DNA of 64,000 bases from Bordetella genomosp. 13 (GTDB lineage: Bacteria; Pseudomonadota; Gammaproteobacteria; Burkholderiales; Burkholderiaceae_B), in assembly GCF_007679965.1 (NCBI RefSeq), contig NZ_VEHL01000006.1, positions 307,102-371,101 of the forward strand, read 5' to 3'. The position numbers were made by a program, and so were the translations under genes. The notes below the pieces were generated by a model. The model worked only from the letters and a program-made list of their open reading frames with translations, searched no databases and was not told the DNA's origin. This document shows positions 1-8,933 of the stretch, piece by piece; the first letter of the stretch is position 1, and each line of letters opens with the position of its first letter.

Positions 1-10
1 CTCGCGTTAA
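1..10 (+). CDS. rpsD: 30S ribosomal protein S4, C-terminal end (partial)
   Basis: Only the last codons are present: the final base of one codon, then Ser-Arg-stop. An S-R ending fits the usual C-terminus of S4, and rpsD precedes rpoA in the alpha operon of betaproteobacteria. The identification rests on gene order and two residues. Confidence 0.6.
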
Positions 11-70
11 TTCCGAGGCGGCTGGCGGGCGCTGTGCGCTCGCGGCCGGCACGAAACGCATTGCCGCCAT

Positions 71-102
71 GGCCCGCTACCTCCTTTTTGGTGTAGCGGG
101 CC
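71..102 (+). promoter_or_regulatory. Hairpin between rpsD and rpoA
   Basis: A perfect 10-bp stem (71-80 with 93-102) closes a pyrimidine-rich 12-nt loop in the 199-base gap before rpoA. No U-run follows, so it is more likely a processing site, partial attenuator or RNA-stabilising element than a full terminator. Confidence 0.5.
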
Positions 103-209
103 TTGCGGTTGTGTAGGCAAGGCGGGTGCAAATCCGCAGATCGTTTTTCTCTACTTCCATCAGCCTTATCGGTGTAACGAGCCGAGGGTATTGAAAAGGA
201 ACTCAGTAC

Positions 210-1196
210 ATGTCCACTCAAGGTTTTCTGAAGCCGCGCTCCATCGAAGTCGAACCCGTCGGCACGCATCACGCCAAGATCGTGATGGAGCCGTTCGAGC
301 GCGGTTATGGCCACACGCTGGGCAACGCCCTGCGCCGCATCCTGCTGTCGTCGATGACCGGCTACGCGCCCACCGAAGTGCAGATGACGGGTGTCGTGCA
401 TGAATACTCGACCATCCCCGGCGTGCGCGAAGACGTGGTCGACATCCTGCTGAACCTGAAGGGCGTGGTGTTCAAGCTGCACAACCGCGACGAAGTCACC
501 CTGGTGCTGCGCAAGAACGGCGCGGGCGTCGTGGTGGCCGGCGACATCGAGCTGCCGCACGACGTCGAGATCATCAACCCCGACCACGCCATCTGCAATC
601 TGACCGACGCCGGCAAGCTCGAGATGCAGATCAAGGTCGAGAAGGGCCGCGGCTACGTGCCGGGCAACGTGCGCGCGCTGTCGGAAGACCGCACCCACAC
701 CATCGGCCGCATCGTGCTGGACGCCTCGTTCAGCCCGGTCCGTCGCGTCAGCTACGCGGTGGAAAGCGCCCGTGTGGAACAGCGTACCGACCTGGACAAG
801 CTGGTGCTGGACATCGAAACCAACGGCGTGATCTCGCCCGAGGAAGCCGTCCGCCAGTCGGCCCGCATCCTGATGGACCAGATCTCCGTGTTCGCGGCCC
901 TGGAAGGCGCGGGCGATTCGTACGAAGTCCCGGTCCGCGGCACGCCGCAGATCGACCCGGTGCTGCTGCGCCCGGTCGACGACCTGGAGCTGACCGTGCG
1001 TTCGGCCAACTGCCTGAAGGCCGAGAACATCTACTACATCGGCGACCTGATCCAGCGTACCGAGAACGAACTGCTCAAGACCCCGAACCTGGGTCGCAAG
1101 TCGCTCAACGAGATCAAGGAAGTGCTGGCCGCACGCGGCCTGACGCTGGGCATGAAGCTCGAAAACTGGCCCCCGCTGGGTCTCGAGCGTCCCTAA
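210..1196 (+). CDS. rpoA: DNA-directed RNA polymerase alpha subunit
   Basis: 328 residues, the normal length for RNA polymerase alpha. The N-terminal domain (about 1-230) contains the assembly region [17 protein letters not shown] near residue 35. After a flexible linker, the C-terminal domain (about 250-320) has the helix-hairpin-helix stretch [20 protein letters not shown], which contacts UP elements and activators. The ATG follows AAGGA at a usable distance. It lies downstream of rpsD and upstream of rplQ, the conserved end of the alpha operon. Cytoplasmic and essential. Confidence 0.98.
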   Translation: MSTQGFLKPRSIEVEPVGTHHAKIVMEPFERGYGHTLGNALRRILLSSMTGYAPTEVQMTGVVHEYSTIPGVREDVVDILLNLKGVVFKLHNRDEVTLVLRKNGAGVVVAGDIELPHDVEIINPDHAICNLTDAGKLEMQIKVEKGRGYVPGNVRALSEDRTHTIGRIVLDASFSPVRRVSYAVESARVEQRTDLDKLVLDIETNGVISPEEAVRQSARILMDQISVFAALEGAGDSYEVPVRGTPQIDPVLLRPVDDLELTVRSANCLKAENIYYIGDLIQRTENELLKTPNLGRKSLNEIKEVLAARGLTLGMKLENWPPLGLERP

Positions 1197-1312
1197 GCAG
1201 AACGCCCCTGGCGGGGCATCCTGGCCTGCCGGGTTGGCGCACTGTGTTATCGTGCGCCGCGCCCGTCGGGCAACCTGAATTCTTGCAGTACCTTTTTTCC
1301 ACCGGACCGCGA

Positions 1313-1337
1313 TCCGGGTTTCACGGCGAAACCCGGA
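1313..1337 (+). other. Hairpin between rpoA and rplQ
   Basis: A 9-bp perfect stem (1313-1321 with 1329-1337) and 7-nt loop lie in the 205-base gap. A smaller GCCCC/GGGGC hairpin sits at 1204-1217, just after the rpoA stop. Neither has a U-run. They could act in RNA processing or in setting the rpoA/rplQ ratio; this is inference. Confidence 0.4.
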
Positions 1338-1401
1338 CGATAGAAGAACCGGATAACCACGATGACGGAAACGTCGTCACCTAGATTCAAAGGAAATCAT
1401 C

Positions 1402-1797
1402 ATGCGTCACGGTAATGGCCTTCGCAAACTCAATCGCACCAGCAGCCACCGTCTTGCCATGTTCCGCAACATGGCCGTTTCGCTGATCACTCACGAAGCG
1501 ATCAAGACCACCCTGCCGAAGGCGAAAGAACTGCGCCGCGTCGTCGAACCCCTGATCACGCTGGGCAAAGAGCCCACCCTGGCCAACAAGCGCCTGGCGT
1601 TCGCCCGCCTGCGTGATCGCGACGCCGTGGTGAAGCTGTTTGCCGAAATCGGTCCGCGCTACGCGGCCCGTAACGGCGGCTACACCCGCATCCTGAAGAT
1701 GGGCTTCCGTCAGGGCGACAACGCTCCCATGGCTTTCATGGAGCTGGTCGACCGTCCGGAATTCGATGCTTCGGAAACCGAAGGCGACGCCGAGTAA
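1402..1797 (+). CDS. rplQ: 50S ribosomal protein L17
   Basis: 131 residues, typical of bacterial L17. The N-terminus [17 protein letters not shown] and the segment [26 protein letters not shown] are diagnostic for the family. The ATG is preceded by AAAGGA at good spacing. It is the last gene of the alpha operon and is followed within 40 bases by a strong intrinsic terminator. The protein binds 23S rRNA near the exit tunnel. Confidence 0.98.
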   Translation: MRHGNGLRKLNRTSSHRLAMFRNMAVSLITHEAIKTTLPKAKELRRVVEPLITLGKEPTLANKRLAFARLRDRDAVVKLFAEIGPRYAARNGGYTRILKMGFRQGDNAPMAFMELVDRPEFDASETEGDAE

Positions 1798-1835
1798 ATC
1801 GGCAACGCATCGGCAGCGTCGTATGCTGAAAGTGG

Positions 1836-1862
1836 AACGGGCCTTCGGGCCCGTTTTGCTTT
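1836..1862 (+). terminator. Rho-independent terminator after rplQ
   Basis: AACGGGCC, a TTCG tetraloop and GGCCCGTT (1836-1855) are followed by TTTTGCTTTT. This is a classic intrinsic terminator that ends the ribosomal operon. It has no T-run in the reverse direction, so it probably does not serve the convergent ligase gene. Confidence 0.93.
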
Positions 1863-1934
1863 TGGGAACTCCGTGCAAGGCGACAGGACAGGGTGTGGCG
1901 ATTGCGCAAGTCCGGCCGGAGCCGGCCGAAACGA

Positions 1935-3581
1935 TCAGGGCGCCGCGCGGTCCCGCGCGCGTTGTGCGTCCTGCAGTTGCCGCCAGGCGATCTTGCCAGT
2001 GGCGAGTTTGGGCAGTTCATCCACGAACTCCACCAGCCGCGGGTATTTGTACGCTGCCATCCTGGACTTGCACCAAGCGATGACGTCGTCGGCGGATACC
2101 TGGCCCCTGGCTGCATCGTGCAGCACGATGACCGCCTTCACCGTCTCGCCCCGATAGGGGTCGCTGGCGGCGATCACGCATGCCTCGCGCACGTCGGGAT
2201 GTTCATGCAGCAGCGCCTCGACTTCGGTGGGCCAGACTTTGTATCCTGAGGCGTTGACCATGCGCTTGAGTCGGTCCACGATGAAGAAGTAGCCGTCCTC
2301 ATCCACATAGCCCAGATCCCCGCTGCGAAAGAAACGCTTTCCGTCCAGTTCGATGAACGCCTGCCGAGTCGCTTCCTCGTTGCGCCAGTATCCTTCGAAC
2401 AGCTTGTCGCTGGATACGACGATCTCGCCGGTCTCGCCCTGGGGCAGCACCCGTAGGTCTTGCGGGTCCACGATGCGCGCATCCGTGTCGAACAGCGGCA
2501 CGCCCAGGCATTGGCGCTTGAAGTGCGCGGCGGGGTTTCCCATGAAGGGCATGCCCTCGGACAGGCCATAGCCTTCCAGAAAATCGACGCCGAGCAACGC
2601 CTTGACGCGTTCGCCCACCGCTTGCGGCATGCCGGCTCCACCGCCGCCCAAGCGCTTGATAGAACGCAGGTCATAGCTGGCCAAATGCGCGCTGGCCAGG
2701 AAGTCGATGAGCATGGTCGGCATGGTGTTCCAGTGCGTCACTTTGTGCCGGGCGATCAATTCGGCTGCGGCTTCGCGGTTCCACCGCTGCAGGAGCACGA
2801 GCGTGCCGCCAACGTAGACCGGGACGTTCATCATGTTCTGCATCCCGGTGATGTGGAAGAAGGGCAGCGCCGCCAGCACGACTGTCTCGGACTGCATGTT
2901 CATCCAGTACGCGACCGCATTAGCGCTGGCCATCAGCGAACGATGCGTGTGCATGCAGCCTTTGGGTGTGCCGGTGGTTCCCGAGCTGTAGAGGATCACG
3001 GCCAGCTGTTCCGGCTCGTGCAGAGGCGAATGCGCCGGCGTGCGGCCCGCCGCCAGGGCCGCATCGAATCCGTGCACGGCCGGCGCCGTGCCCGCAGGCC
3101 GTACGGAAGAGATCGGCTTGGCAAGGCCTGCTGCGACGACGATGGCAGCCACTTCCCCAGCGCCTTCCATGGCCAGCAGTTCCTCCAGGTTCTCGCTGCC
3201 GCAGATGGCCACGCGCGCCTGGCTGTCGGAACGGTAGTGTCCGAGCTCTGCGCGCTTGTTCATCGGATTGACCGGTACCACCACGACGCCCAGGCGCAGT
3301 GCGGCATAGTATGCGACGACGAACTCTCGGCAATTCTGCATGTACATCATGATGCGGTCGCCGCCGCGCATGCCCAGGTCCTCTTCCAGGAAGCCGGCCA
3401 TCCGGTCAGCTTGGTCCAGCAGCTCGCGGTAGGTCAGCGAGCCCTGCGCGTCGACCAGGGCGGTCTTTGCGGGAAAGCGCTCCGCCGAGACCAGCAGGTT
3501 GAAGAACAGGTTCGTGGCCGGCGTCGTCAGTCGCCGCGGAAGGTGCGTCGGCCATGTGCGGATATCTTGGGGGCTCACCAT
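1935..3581 (-). CDS. AMP-dependent acyl-CoA ligase
   Basis: 548 residues of the ANL superfamily, which activates a carboxylic acid to its CoA thioester through an acyl-adenylate. Visible motifs are the phosphate-binding loop YSSGTTGTPKG (about 198-208), EGYGLSEG in the middle, GEIVVSSDKLFEGYW and GDLGYVDEDGYFFIVDRLKR. The C-terminal catalytic lysine lies in PKLATGKIAW (about 530). The start was set at the ATG 22 bases after the upstream Bug gene, because a longer frame would overlap that gene. It is the last gene of an eight-gene minus-strand operon, and presumably activates the imported acid for the dehydrogenases encoded upstream. The substrate cannot be read from sequence; aromatic, alicyclic and fatty acids are all possible. 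Confidence 0.9.
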   Translation of the reverse strand: MVSPQDIRTWPTHLPRRLTTPATNLFFNLLVSAERFPAKTALVDAQGSLTYRELLDQADRMAGFLEEDLGMRGGDRIMMYMQNCREFVVAYYAALRLGVVVVPVNPMNKRAELGHYRSDSQARVAICGSENLEELLAMEGAGEVAAIVVAAGLAKPISSVRPAGTAPAVHGFDAALAAGRTPAHSPLHEPEQLAVILYSSGTTGTPKGCMHTHRSLMASANAVAYWMNMQSETVVLAALPFFHITGMQNMMNVPVYVGGTLVLLQRWNREAAAELIARHKVTHWNTMPTMLIDFLASAHLASYDLRSIKRLGGGGAGMPQAVGERVKALLGVDFLEGYGLSEGMPFMGNPAAHFKRQCLGVPLFDTDARIVDPQDLRVLPQGETGEIVVSSDKLFEGYWRNEEATRQAFIELDGKRFFRSGDLGYVDEDGYFFIVDRLKRMVNASGYKVWPTEVEALLHEHPDVREACVIAASDPYRGETVKAVIVLHDAARGQVSADDVIAWCKSRMAAYKYPRLVEFVDELPKLATGKIAWRQLQDAQRARDRAAP

Positions 3582-3603
3582 GGATTCCAGTCTCCGAATG
3601 CGG

Positions 3604-4587
3604 TCAATCGAGAGTGATGTTGAGTTCGGAGATGGCCTTGGCCCAGGTCTTGCGATCCTCGGCCACGCGCTTGCCGAAAGTGTCCTGGTCGGCGCCTGTC
3701 GGCTCCTGGCCGGTTGCAAGGATGCGCTGGGCGATCTCGGGACGCCGTGCCGCCTTGACGATGGCCTGGGACAACTGCGCGATGACCGTCGTGGGCGTCC
3801 CGGCGGGAGCGAAGACCCCACACCATCCGCTTGCGTTCATTTCGGGAAAGCCTGCCTCGATGAAGGTGGGAACGTCGGGAAGCAGGATCGAGCGCGTCGG
3901 ATTCGCCACTGCGAGAATGCGGATCTTCTGGGCGTCGGCGTACTGCTTGTACGTGCCGACGGCGCCCCAGCCGCTGGTGATGCGGTTCGCCAGCACGTCT
4001 TGCAGGGCGGGCATTTCCCCGCCATACGGTACGTGGATCAGCTTGATGCCGGCGCGCTGGGAGAACTGCTCCGCCCAGATGTGCGCCGAGGTCCCCTTTC
4101 CGTACGAGCCGTAGCTGAGCCGCTCGGACTGCGCCTTGGCCAGCGAGATGAATGACTTGAGATCCTTCGCCGGCACGCTGGTGCCCACGCCGAACGCGAC
4201 TGGCGTGTTGGACACTTCCGCCACCGGCGCCAGATCGCTGAGCCGGTAAGGCGAATTCTTGCGCAGCAGGTCCGCCTGCAGGACGCCGGTGTGTGTAACC
4301 AGCAGCATGTAGCCGTCGGGCGGCGACTGCGCTACCGATGCTGCTGCGATCATGCCACCCGCGCCAGTCTTGTTTTCCACGATGACCGGCTGATGCAGGC
4401 TCTTGGTGAGTTCTTCCCCAAGGATGCGGGCGATCGTATCGATGCTGCCTCCGGCATTGGTGGGCACGACCAGCCGGATCGGCTTGCTGGGAAATGCGGG
4501 CTGCGCGGTGGCCAATGTACTTGCCGATGCCAGAGCACTGGCCAGGACGGCCTGCGCGCAGGTCGAGTAGAAATCGCGACGCTTCAT
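3604..4587 (-). CDS. Bug/TctC-family periplasmic solute receptor
   Basis: 327 residues. The start is the ATG preceded by AAAGGAGTCATC. The N-terminus MKRRDF followed by an Ala-rich hydrophobic stretch looks like a signal peptide, possibly Tat because of the twin arginine, with cleavage near ATAQP (about residue 28). The mature protein has the family features KPIRLVVPTNAGGSIDTIAR and VENKTGAGGMIAAASVAQSPPDGY. These receptors usually bind small carboxylates. No TctA/TctB membrane genes are in the window, as is common for orphan Bug genes in Bordetella. Its position inside the CoA-thioester operon suggests it captures that pathway's acid. Confidence 0.9.
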   Translation of the reverse strand: MKRRDFYSTCAQAVLASALASASTLATAQPAFPSKPIRLVVPTNAGGSIDTIARILGEELTKSLHQPVIVENKTGAGGMIAAASVAQSPPDGYMLLVTHTGVLQADLLRKNSPYRLSDLAPVAEVSNTPVAFGVGTSVPAKDLKSFISLAKAQSERLSYGSYGKGTSAHIWAEQFSQRAGIKLIHVPYGGEMPALQDVLANRITSGWGAVGTYKQYADAQKIRILAVANPTRSILLPDVPTFIEAGFPEMNASGWCGVFAPAGTPTTVIAQLSQAIVKAARRPEIAQRILATGQEPTGADQDTFGKRVAEDRKTWAKAISELNITLD

Positions 4588-4660
4588 GATGACTCCTTTG
4601 TTCAACAGACAAGGAAACCGGTCGGATACCGCGCGCCCGGGAAATGGCTGCGTTCCCGCT

Positions 4661-5812
4661 TCAAGCCATCGCGATGGCGTCGAGGAATGCGGGCTGGCCG
4701 GCGAACCGGGCCAGGTGATGGTCGGTATCTCCCAGCATCAGTTCGATCACGGTCAGGCGCTTGACGTAGTGGGATACCGGCAATTCGTCCGACAGTCCCA
4801 TGCCGCCATGCAGCTGCACGGCCTGCTGGCTGATGAACTTCATGGCCTGTCCGACCCGCGCCTTGGCCGCCGAGGCGACGCGCCGGCGTGCCTGCGGTTC
4901 GGGATCGGCCGCCAGCGTGGCGGCTGCCAGCGTGGCGATGGCGCGCGCCTGGGCCAGATGAATGGCCATGTCGACCATGCGATGCTGCAGTACCTGAAAG
5001 CTTCCGATCGGCACACCGAACTGCTGCCGCGTCTTCAGATAGTCCAATGTCGCGTCGTTCAACGCTGCCATGGCGCCGATCGCCTCCCCGCACAGCAGCA
5101 CGATGCCATAGTCCGCCACGGACTCCAGCAGCGGCCACCCTTCGCCCTTCTGGCACAGCAGGGCCGAGTCGGGCAGGCGTACGTCCGTGAATTCCACGTC
5201 GGCCGCGCGCAGGCCATCGATGGTGCGATAGTCGCGTACGGCCACGCCGGGCGCATCGGCGGGCAACAGGAACAGCGAAATGCCCTGCGTCTGCCGCTGT
5301 GCGCCCGAGGTCCGGGCGGACACGACGAGCAGATCGGCCTGCGCGCCGTGCGTCACGACGGTCTTCATGCCATTCAGCACATGGCCCTCCGAGGTCCGGC
5401 CGGCCGTGACCGCGATGTCGAACAGATCGTGGCGCGAGTGACGCTCGCCCAGCGCGCACGCCAGCCTGAGCCGGCCCTCCGCCACGGCCTGCAGCGGCGT
5501 GTCATGCCGGTCGGACAACCGGAGGAATTCGGCGCCGAACACCGTCGAGAAGCAGGGCTCCACCAGCAGGCCCCGCCCCAGCGCTTCCATGACAATGAAC
5601 ATGTCCATCGCATTGCCGTCGAGCCCGCCCACCGACTGGGGCAGGGGCAAGGCCATCACGCCGAGATCCGTCAACGCCTGCCAGGCCTCGCCCGATATCC
5701 CTGCCTCGCTGTGGATGATCGCGCGGCGCCGCTCGAAGCCGTAGTCCTTCTCGATCCAGCGCTGTAGCGCGTCCGCGAATTGCTGCTGTTCGTGGGTGTA
5801 GTCGAAGTTCAT
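4661..5812 (-). CDS. Acyl-CoA dehydrogenase family protein, divergent subunit
   Basis: 383 residues. The start is the ATG with AAGGAG seven bases upstream, 11 bases after the preceding dehydrogenase gene. The all-alpha N-terminal domain, middle beta domain and C-terminal helical domain are recognisable, including QLHGGMGLSDELPVSHYVKR near residue 335. The usual middle-domain signature EPGAGSD is missing: the corresponding segment reads ALGERHSRHD. A divergent copy next to a canonical one is the arrangement of alpha2beta2 acyl-CoA dehydrogenases known from actinobacterial steroid side-chain degradation, so the two probably form one heteromeric FAD enzyme. That pairing is inference. Confidence 0.85.
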   Translation of the reverse strand: MNFDYTHEQQQFADALQRWIEKDYGFERRRAIIHSEAGISGEAWQALTDLGVMALPLPQSVGGLDGNAMDMFIVMEALGRGLLVEPCFSTVFGAEFLRLSDRHDTPLQAVAEGRLRLACALGERHSRHDLFDIAVTAGRTSEGHVLNGMKTVVTHGAQADLLVVSARTSGAQRQTQGISLFLLPADAPGVAVRDYRTIDGLRAADVEFTDVRLPDSALLCQKGEGWPLLESVADYGIVLLCGEAIGAMAALNDATLDYLKTRQQFGVPIGSFQVLQHRMVDMAIHLAQARAIATLAAATLAADPEPQARRRVASAAKARVGQAMKFISQQAVQLHGGMGLSDELPVSHYVKRLTVIELMLGDTDHHLARFAGQPAFLDAIAMA

Positions 5813-5823
5813 GAGGCGGCTCC

Positions 5824-7020
5824 TTACAGGCCCAATACGAGCTTGGCGATGACGTTTTTCTGTATCTCGTTGGAACCGCCGTAGATCGCGATCTTGCGGT
5901 AGTTCAGGTACATCGGGGCCACGCCCGCCGCGTCGTCGTTGCGTGTCACGCTGTGCTGGCGCTCTCCGCTCAGGAAAGCGGGGTCGAAGGGCGCGCCATA
6001 GGGACCCACTGCGTCGAGCATCAATTCGGTGATGGCCAATTGGATTTCGCTGCCCTTGATTTTCAGCATCGAGGCTTCCGGGGCGGGAGATTTCTGGTGG
6101 CTTTCGCGCGAGATGGTCTTTTGCACCAGCAATTCGAGCGCCATCAGGTCGATCTCCAGCGATGCCACCTTGGCGGCGAACACCGGGTCGCCCAGCAGCG
6201 GCGCGCCGTTCTTGCGCTGGTCCTGCGCCAGCCGCTTGAGCAGGCGCAGCTCCCGCTTGGAGCGGCCCACGGCGGCGATGTTGGTGCGCTCGTGGCCCAG
6301 AAGATACTTGGCGTAGGTCCAGCCCTGGTTCTCTTCGCCTATCAGGTTCTCCATCGGGACCTCGACGTTGTCGAAGAACACCTCGTTCACTTCGTGCTCC
6401 TCGTCGAGCATGACGATGGGCCGCACGGTGATGCCTGGGCTGTTCATGTCGATCAGCAGAAAGGAGATGCCCTCTTGCTTGCGGGCGGTCGCGGCGGTGC
6501 GCACCAGGCAGAAAATCATGTTGGCGTGCTGCGCCCACGTCGTCCATGTCTTCTGACCGTTCACGACGTAGTGGTCGCCGACACGCTCTGCGCGGGTCTT
6601 GATCGACGCCAGGTCGGAGCCCGCGCCCGGTTCGGAGTAGCCCTGGCACCACCAGTCGTCGCAGTTCAGGATGCGCGGCAGGTAGTGGCGCTTCTGCGCC
6701 TCGTTGCCGAAGGCCATGATGACGGGTGCGACCATGTTGACCCCGAACGGCATGATGATAGGCGCGCCCGCCGCGGCGCATGCCTCGTCCCAGATGTGGC
6801 GCTGGACGGCCGTCCAGCCGGTGCCGCCGTATTCGACGGGCCAGTTGGCGCCCACCCAGCCCTGCGCGGCCACGATGCGGTGCCAGCGCACGAAATCCTG
6901 CCGGCTCAGCCGCTTGTGGCCGAGCACCTTGGCGCGTAGGTCATCGGGCAAGTGCTGCCGCAACCATGCGACGACGGTTTCGCGAAATGCCAGGTCCCGC
7001 GCACTGTAGGTCAGATCCAC
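5824..7020 (-). CDS. Acyl-CoA dehydrogenase
   Basis: 398 residues from a GTG start preceded by CGGAGAAGAC. A longer reading from an ATG at 7092 is possible, but the protein family begins near DLTYSARDLAF. Motifs: CQGYSEPGAGSDLASIKT in the middle domain (about 130-147), VNGQKTWTTWA and the C-terminal YGGSNEIQKNVIAKLVLGL. The last has Gly where many short- and medium-chain enzymes have the catalytic Glu of YEGT; this variant is common in the family, and the base may lie elsewhere or in the partner. It should catalyse alpha,beta-dehydrogenation of the acyl-CoA with FAD. It is coupled to the next dehydrogenase by an 11-base gap. Confidence 0.9.
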   Translation of the reverse strand: MDLTYSARDLAFRETVVAWLRQHLPDDLRAKVLGHKRLSRQDFVRWHRIVAAQGWVGANWPVEYGGTGWTAVQRHIWDEACAAAGAPIIMPFGVNMVAPVIMAFGNEAQKRHYLPRILNCDDWWCQGYSEPGAGSDLASIKTRAERVGDHYVVNGQKTWTTWAQHANMIFCLVRTAATARKQEGISFLLIDMNSPGITVRPIVMLDEEHEVNEVFFDNVEVPMENLIGEENQGWTYAKYLLGHERTNIAAVGRSKRELRLLKRLAQDQRKNGAPLLGDPVFAAKVASLEIDLMALELLVQKTISRESHQKSPAPEASMLKIKGSEIQLAITELMLDAVGPYGAPFDPAFLSGERQHSVTRNDDAAGVAPMYLNYRKIAIYGGSNEIQKNVIAKLVLGL

Positions 7021-7128
7021 GTCTTCTCCGTGTGTATGTCGACTTCGATTCAGGAAGCTTGTCAGGCACGCCAGCCCGCGCGGCCCGGCCATCGCCCGCG
7101 GGTGGCCATGTTGGCCTGTCCGGCCGCA

Positions 7129-8046
7129 TCACACGGGCGGCCAGTCGAACACGTCCGCGGTCTCTTCCAGCGGCGTGAGCGCGCCGCGCATGGCTGGCAG
7201 CGCGTGCTCGGCGATGCCGTGCGGGGTCCAGCCCTCGGATTGATGCACGGACTTCACCGGCCGAGGCTGGCTAATGAGCATGATCTCGTTGCCGCGTACG
7301 GCGAAGATCTGGCCGTTGACTTCGGCCGCCAGGTCGCTGGCGAGGAAAACTGCCAGCGGCGCGACCTTCGCGGATGTCATCAGCAACTGCTTTCGTTCCG
7401 CTGCCCGTTGTTGCGCTTCGTCCGTGATGGGCACGGAGGCGACCATGCGGCCCCATGCGAAGGGGGCGATGCAATTGGAACGGACGCCCGAGCGCTGCAT
7501 GTCGATGGCGATGCTGCGCGACAGACCGACGATGCCCATTTTCGCGGCCGCGTAGTTGGCCTGCGCGCGGTTGCCGATCAGGCCCGAGGTCGACGTCATG
7601 TGGACGTACGCGCCGCCACCTTGGTTCTTGAAGAAGGCGGCGGCTGCGCTGCTGGTGTAGAACGAGCCGTAGAGATGCACTTTCACGACGGTGTCCCACT
7701 CTTCCTCGCTCATCTTGTGGAAGAAGCGGTCGCGCAGAATGCCGGCATTGTTGACCACGCAGTCGATCCGGCCGAATGTGTCGACGGCCTGCTGGATCAG
7801 GCGTTGCGCGCCCTCCTGCGTCGCAATGGAGTCCGTATTGGCGACGGCCTCGCCCGCCGCCGCGCGGATCTCCTCCACCACCGTGGCCGCCGGTCCGGCG
7901 TCGCCGCCTTCGCCGTTGAGCGACACCCCGATGTCATTGACCACCACACGTGCGCCGGCCTGCGCCAGTTGCAGTGCGATGTCGCGGCCGATGCCGCCCC
8001 CGGCGCCCGTGACCACGGCTACCTTGCCTGACATGGATTGGTTCAT
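7129..8046 (-). CDS. SDR 3-hydroxyacyl-CoA dehydrogenase (MFE-2 type)
   Basis: 305 residues. The ATG has AAGGA at good spacing. It has a classical short-chain dehydrogenase fold with TGAGGGIG (13-20), an acidic residue D38 after the second strand favouring NAD, NNAG (99-102) and a catalytic Ser (152-154)-Tyr165-Lys169. The insert NDIGVSLNGEGGD after beta-2 resembles the dehydrogenase domain of peroxisomal multifunctional enzyme 2. The next gene upstream encodes the matching hydratase-2 domain, so together they look like a split MFE-2 that hydrates an enoyl-CoA and oxidises the (R)-3-hydroxyacyl-CoA. Confidence 0.87.
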   Translation of the reverse strand: MNQSMSGKVAVVTGAGGGIGRDIALQLAQAGARVVVNDIGVSLNGEGGDAGPAATVVEEIRAAAGEAVANTDSIATQEGAQRLIQQAVDTFGRIDCVVNNAGILRDRFFHKMSEEEWDTVVKVHLYGSFYTSSAAAAFFKNQGGGAYVHMTSTSGLIGNRAQANYAAAKMGIVGLSRSIAIDMQRSGVRSNCIAPFAWGRMVASVPITDEAQQRAAERKQLLMTSAKVAPLAVFLASDLAAEVNGQIFAVRGNEIMLISQPRPVKSVHQSEGWTPHGIAEHALPAMRGALTPLEETADVFDWPPV

Positions 8047-8057
8047 CAGTTCATCCT

Positions 8058-8933
8058 TTATCGTTGAAAACGCGCCTGTGCGTGGCCGATCACTACGGCG
8101 TCGCGCGCGGTGACGCGGCCCTCGAGCGCCACGTGGACGCCTTCATTCCAAATCCGGAACTCGATCTCCTCACCCGGGTAGAGCGGCGCCGAAAAACGCG
8201 CGTCCAGTCCGATCAGCTGTTGCGCGTCGCCTGCCGCGCAGGCACGGATGGCCGCGATGGCGGCAAAGCCATAGGTGGCCAGGCCGTGCAGGACAGGTCG
8301 CGCGAAGCCTGCCTGCTGGGCAGCGTGCGGGTCGATGTGCAGCCGGTTGTTGTCGCCGCACAGGCGATACAGCAGCGCGGCGTCAGGGCGCACGGCGTAG
8401 CGCACGCACTGGTCGGGATCGCGCCGGGGCGGGACGGCAAGTGGCGGCAGCGGATCGCCGTCCAGCACCAGGTCGTCCGATCCGGTCGTGGAAAACCCGC
8501 CGTCCGCGCGGCAGAAGAAGAGCTGCCAGGCTCGGCCATAGCGCTCACCGTCTTCCGACTGCAAGGTCTTGCATACGGTGATTAGCGCACCCTTGCCGGC
8601 GCCTTTGTCGACGATGCGCGACACCTGCGAGATACCTACGATTCGGCCTTGCGCGGGCAGGGGGCGTTCGAGCGCGATGCGTTGCTCTGCGTGGACCACT
8701 CGCGCGGCGTCGATCTCCATGGATGCTTCGTCGCGCGCCCAGAAGCCAGGCGAGGCGATCACGGCGGCCAGGGTGGGGACGGCGACCTGGTCGGACTCGT
8801 CGACCAGCCGCAATTGCCGCGGGTCCAGCGGGTCGGACACGGCGCCTATGGCCAGCGCGTACAGCGCCGAATCGCGCGCCGTGTAGTCATGGATGACCGT
8901 GCGGCGCCAGGCCTTGACTGCGTTCGGATTCAT
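8058..8933 (-). CDS. MaoC-like enoyl-CoA hydratase 2
   Basis: 291 residues, a double hot-dog architecture. The N-terminal half opens with HDYTARDSALYALAIGA, as in MFE-2 hydratase domains. The C-terminal half has the hydratase-2 motif with D194 and H199 in GDNNRLHIDP, followed by AGFARPVLHGLATYG. It should add water to a trans-2-enoyl-CoA to give the (R)-3-hydroxyacyl-CoA. The start ATG overlaps the stop of the DUF35 gene by four bases. In actinobacterial steroid degradation MaoC and DUF35 modules work as a complex, which this overlap recalls. Confidence 0.87.
   Translation of the reverse strand: MNPNAVKAWRRTVIHDYTARDSALYALAIGAVSDPLDPRQLRLVDESDQVAVPTLAAVIASPGFWARDEASMEIDAARVVHAEQRIALERPLPAQGRIVGISQVSRIVDKGAGKGALITVCKTLQSEDGERYGRAWQLFFCRADGGFSTTGSDDLVLDGDPLPPLAVPPRRDPDQCVRYAVRPDAALLYRLCGDNNRLHIDPHAAQQAGFARPVLHGLATYGFAAIAAIRACAAGDAQQLIGLDARFSAPLYPGEEIEFRIWNEGVHVALEGRVTARDAVVIGHAQARFQR

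Noticed and set aside
4661..6781. A 706-codon fused acyl-CoA dehydrogenase
   Set aside because: The first half is the neighbouring dehydrogenase read out of frame. An ATG with AAGGAG at 5812 starts the true gene.
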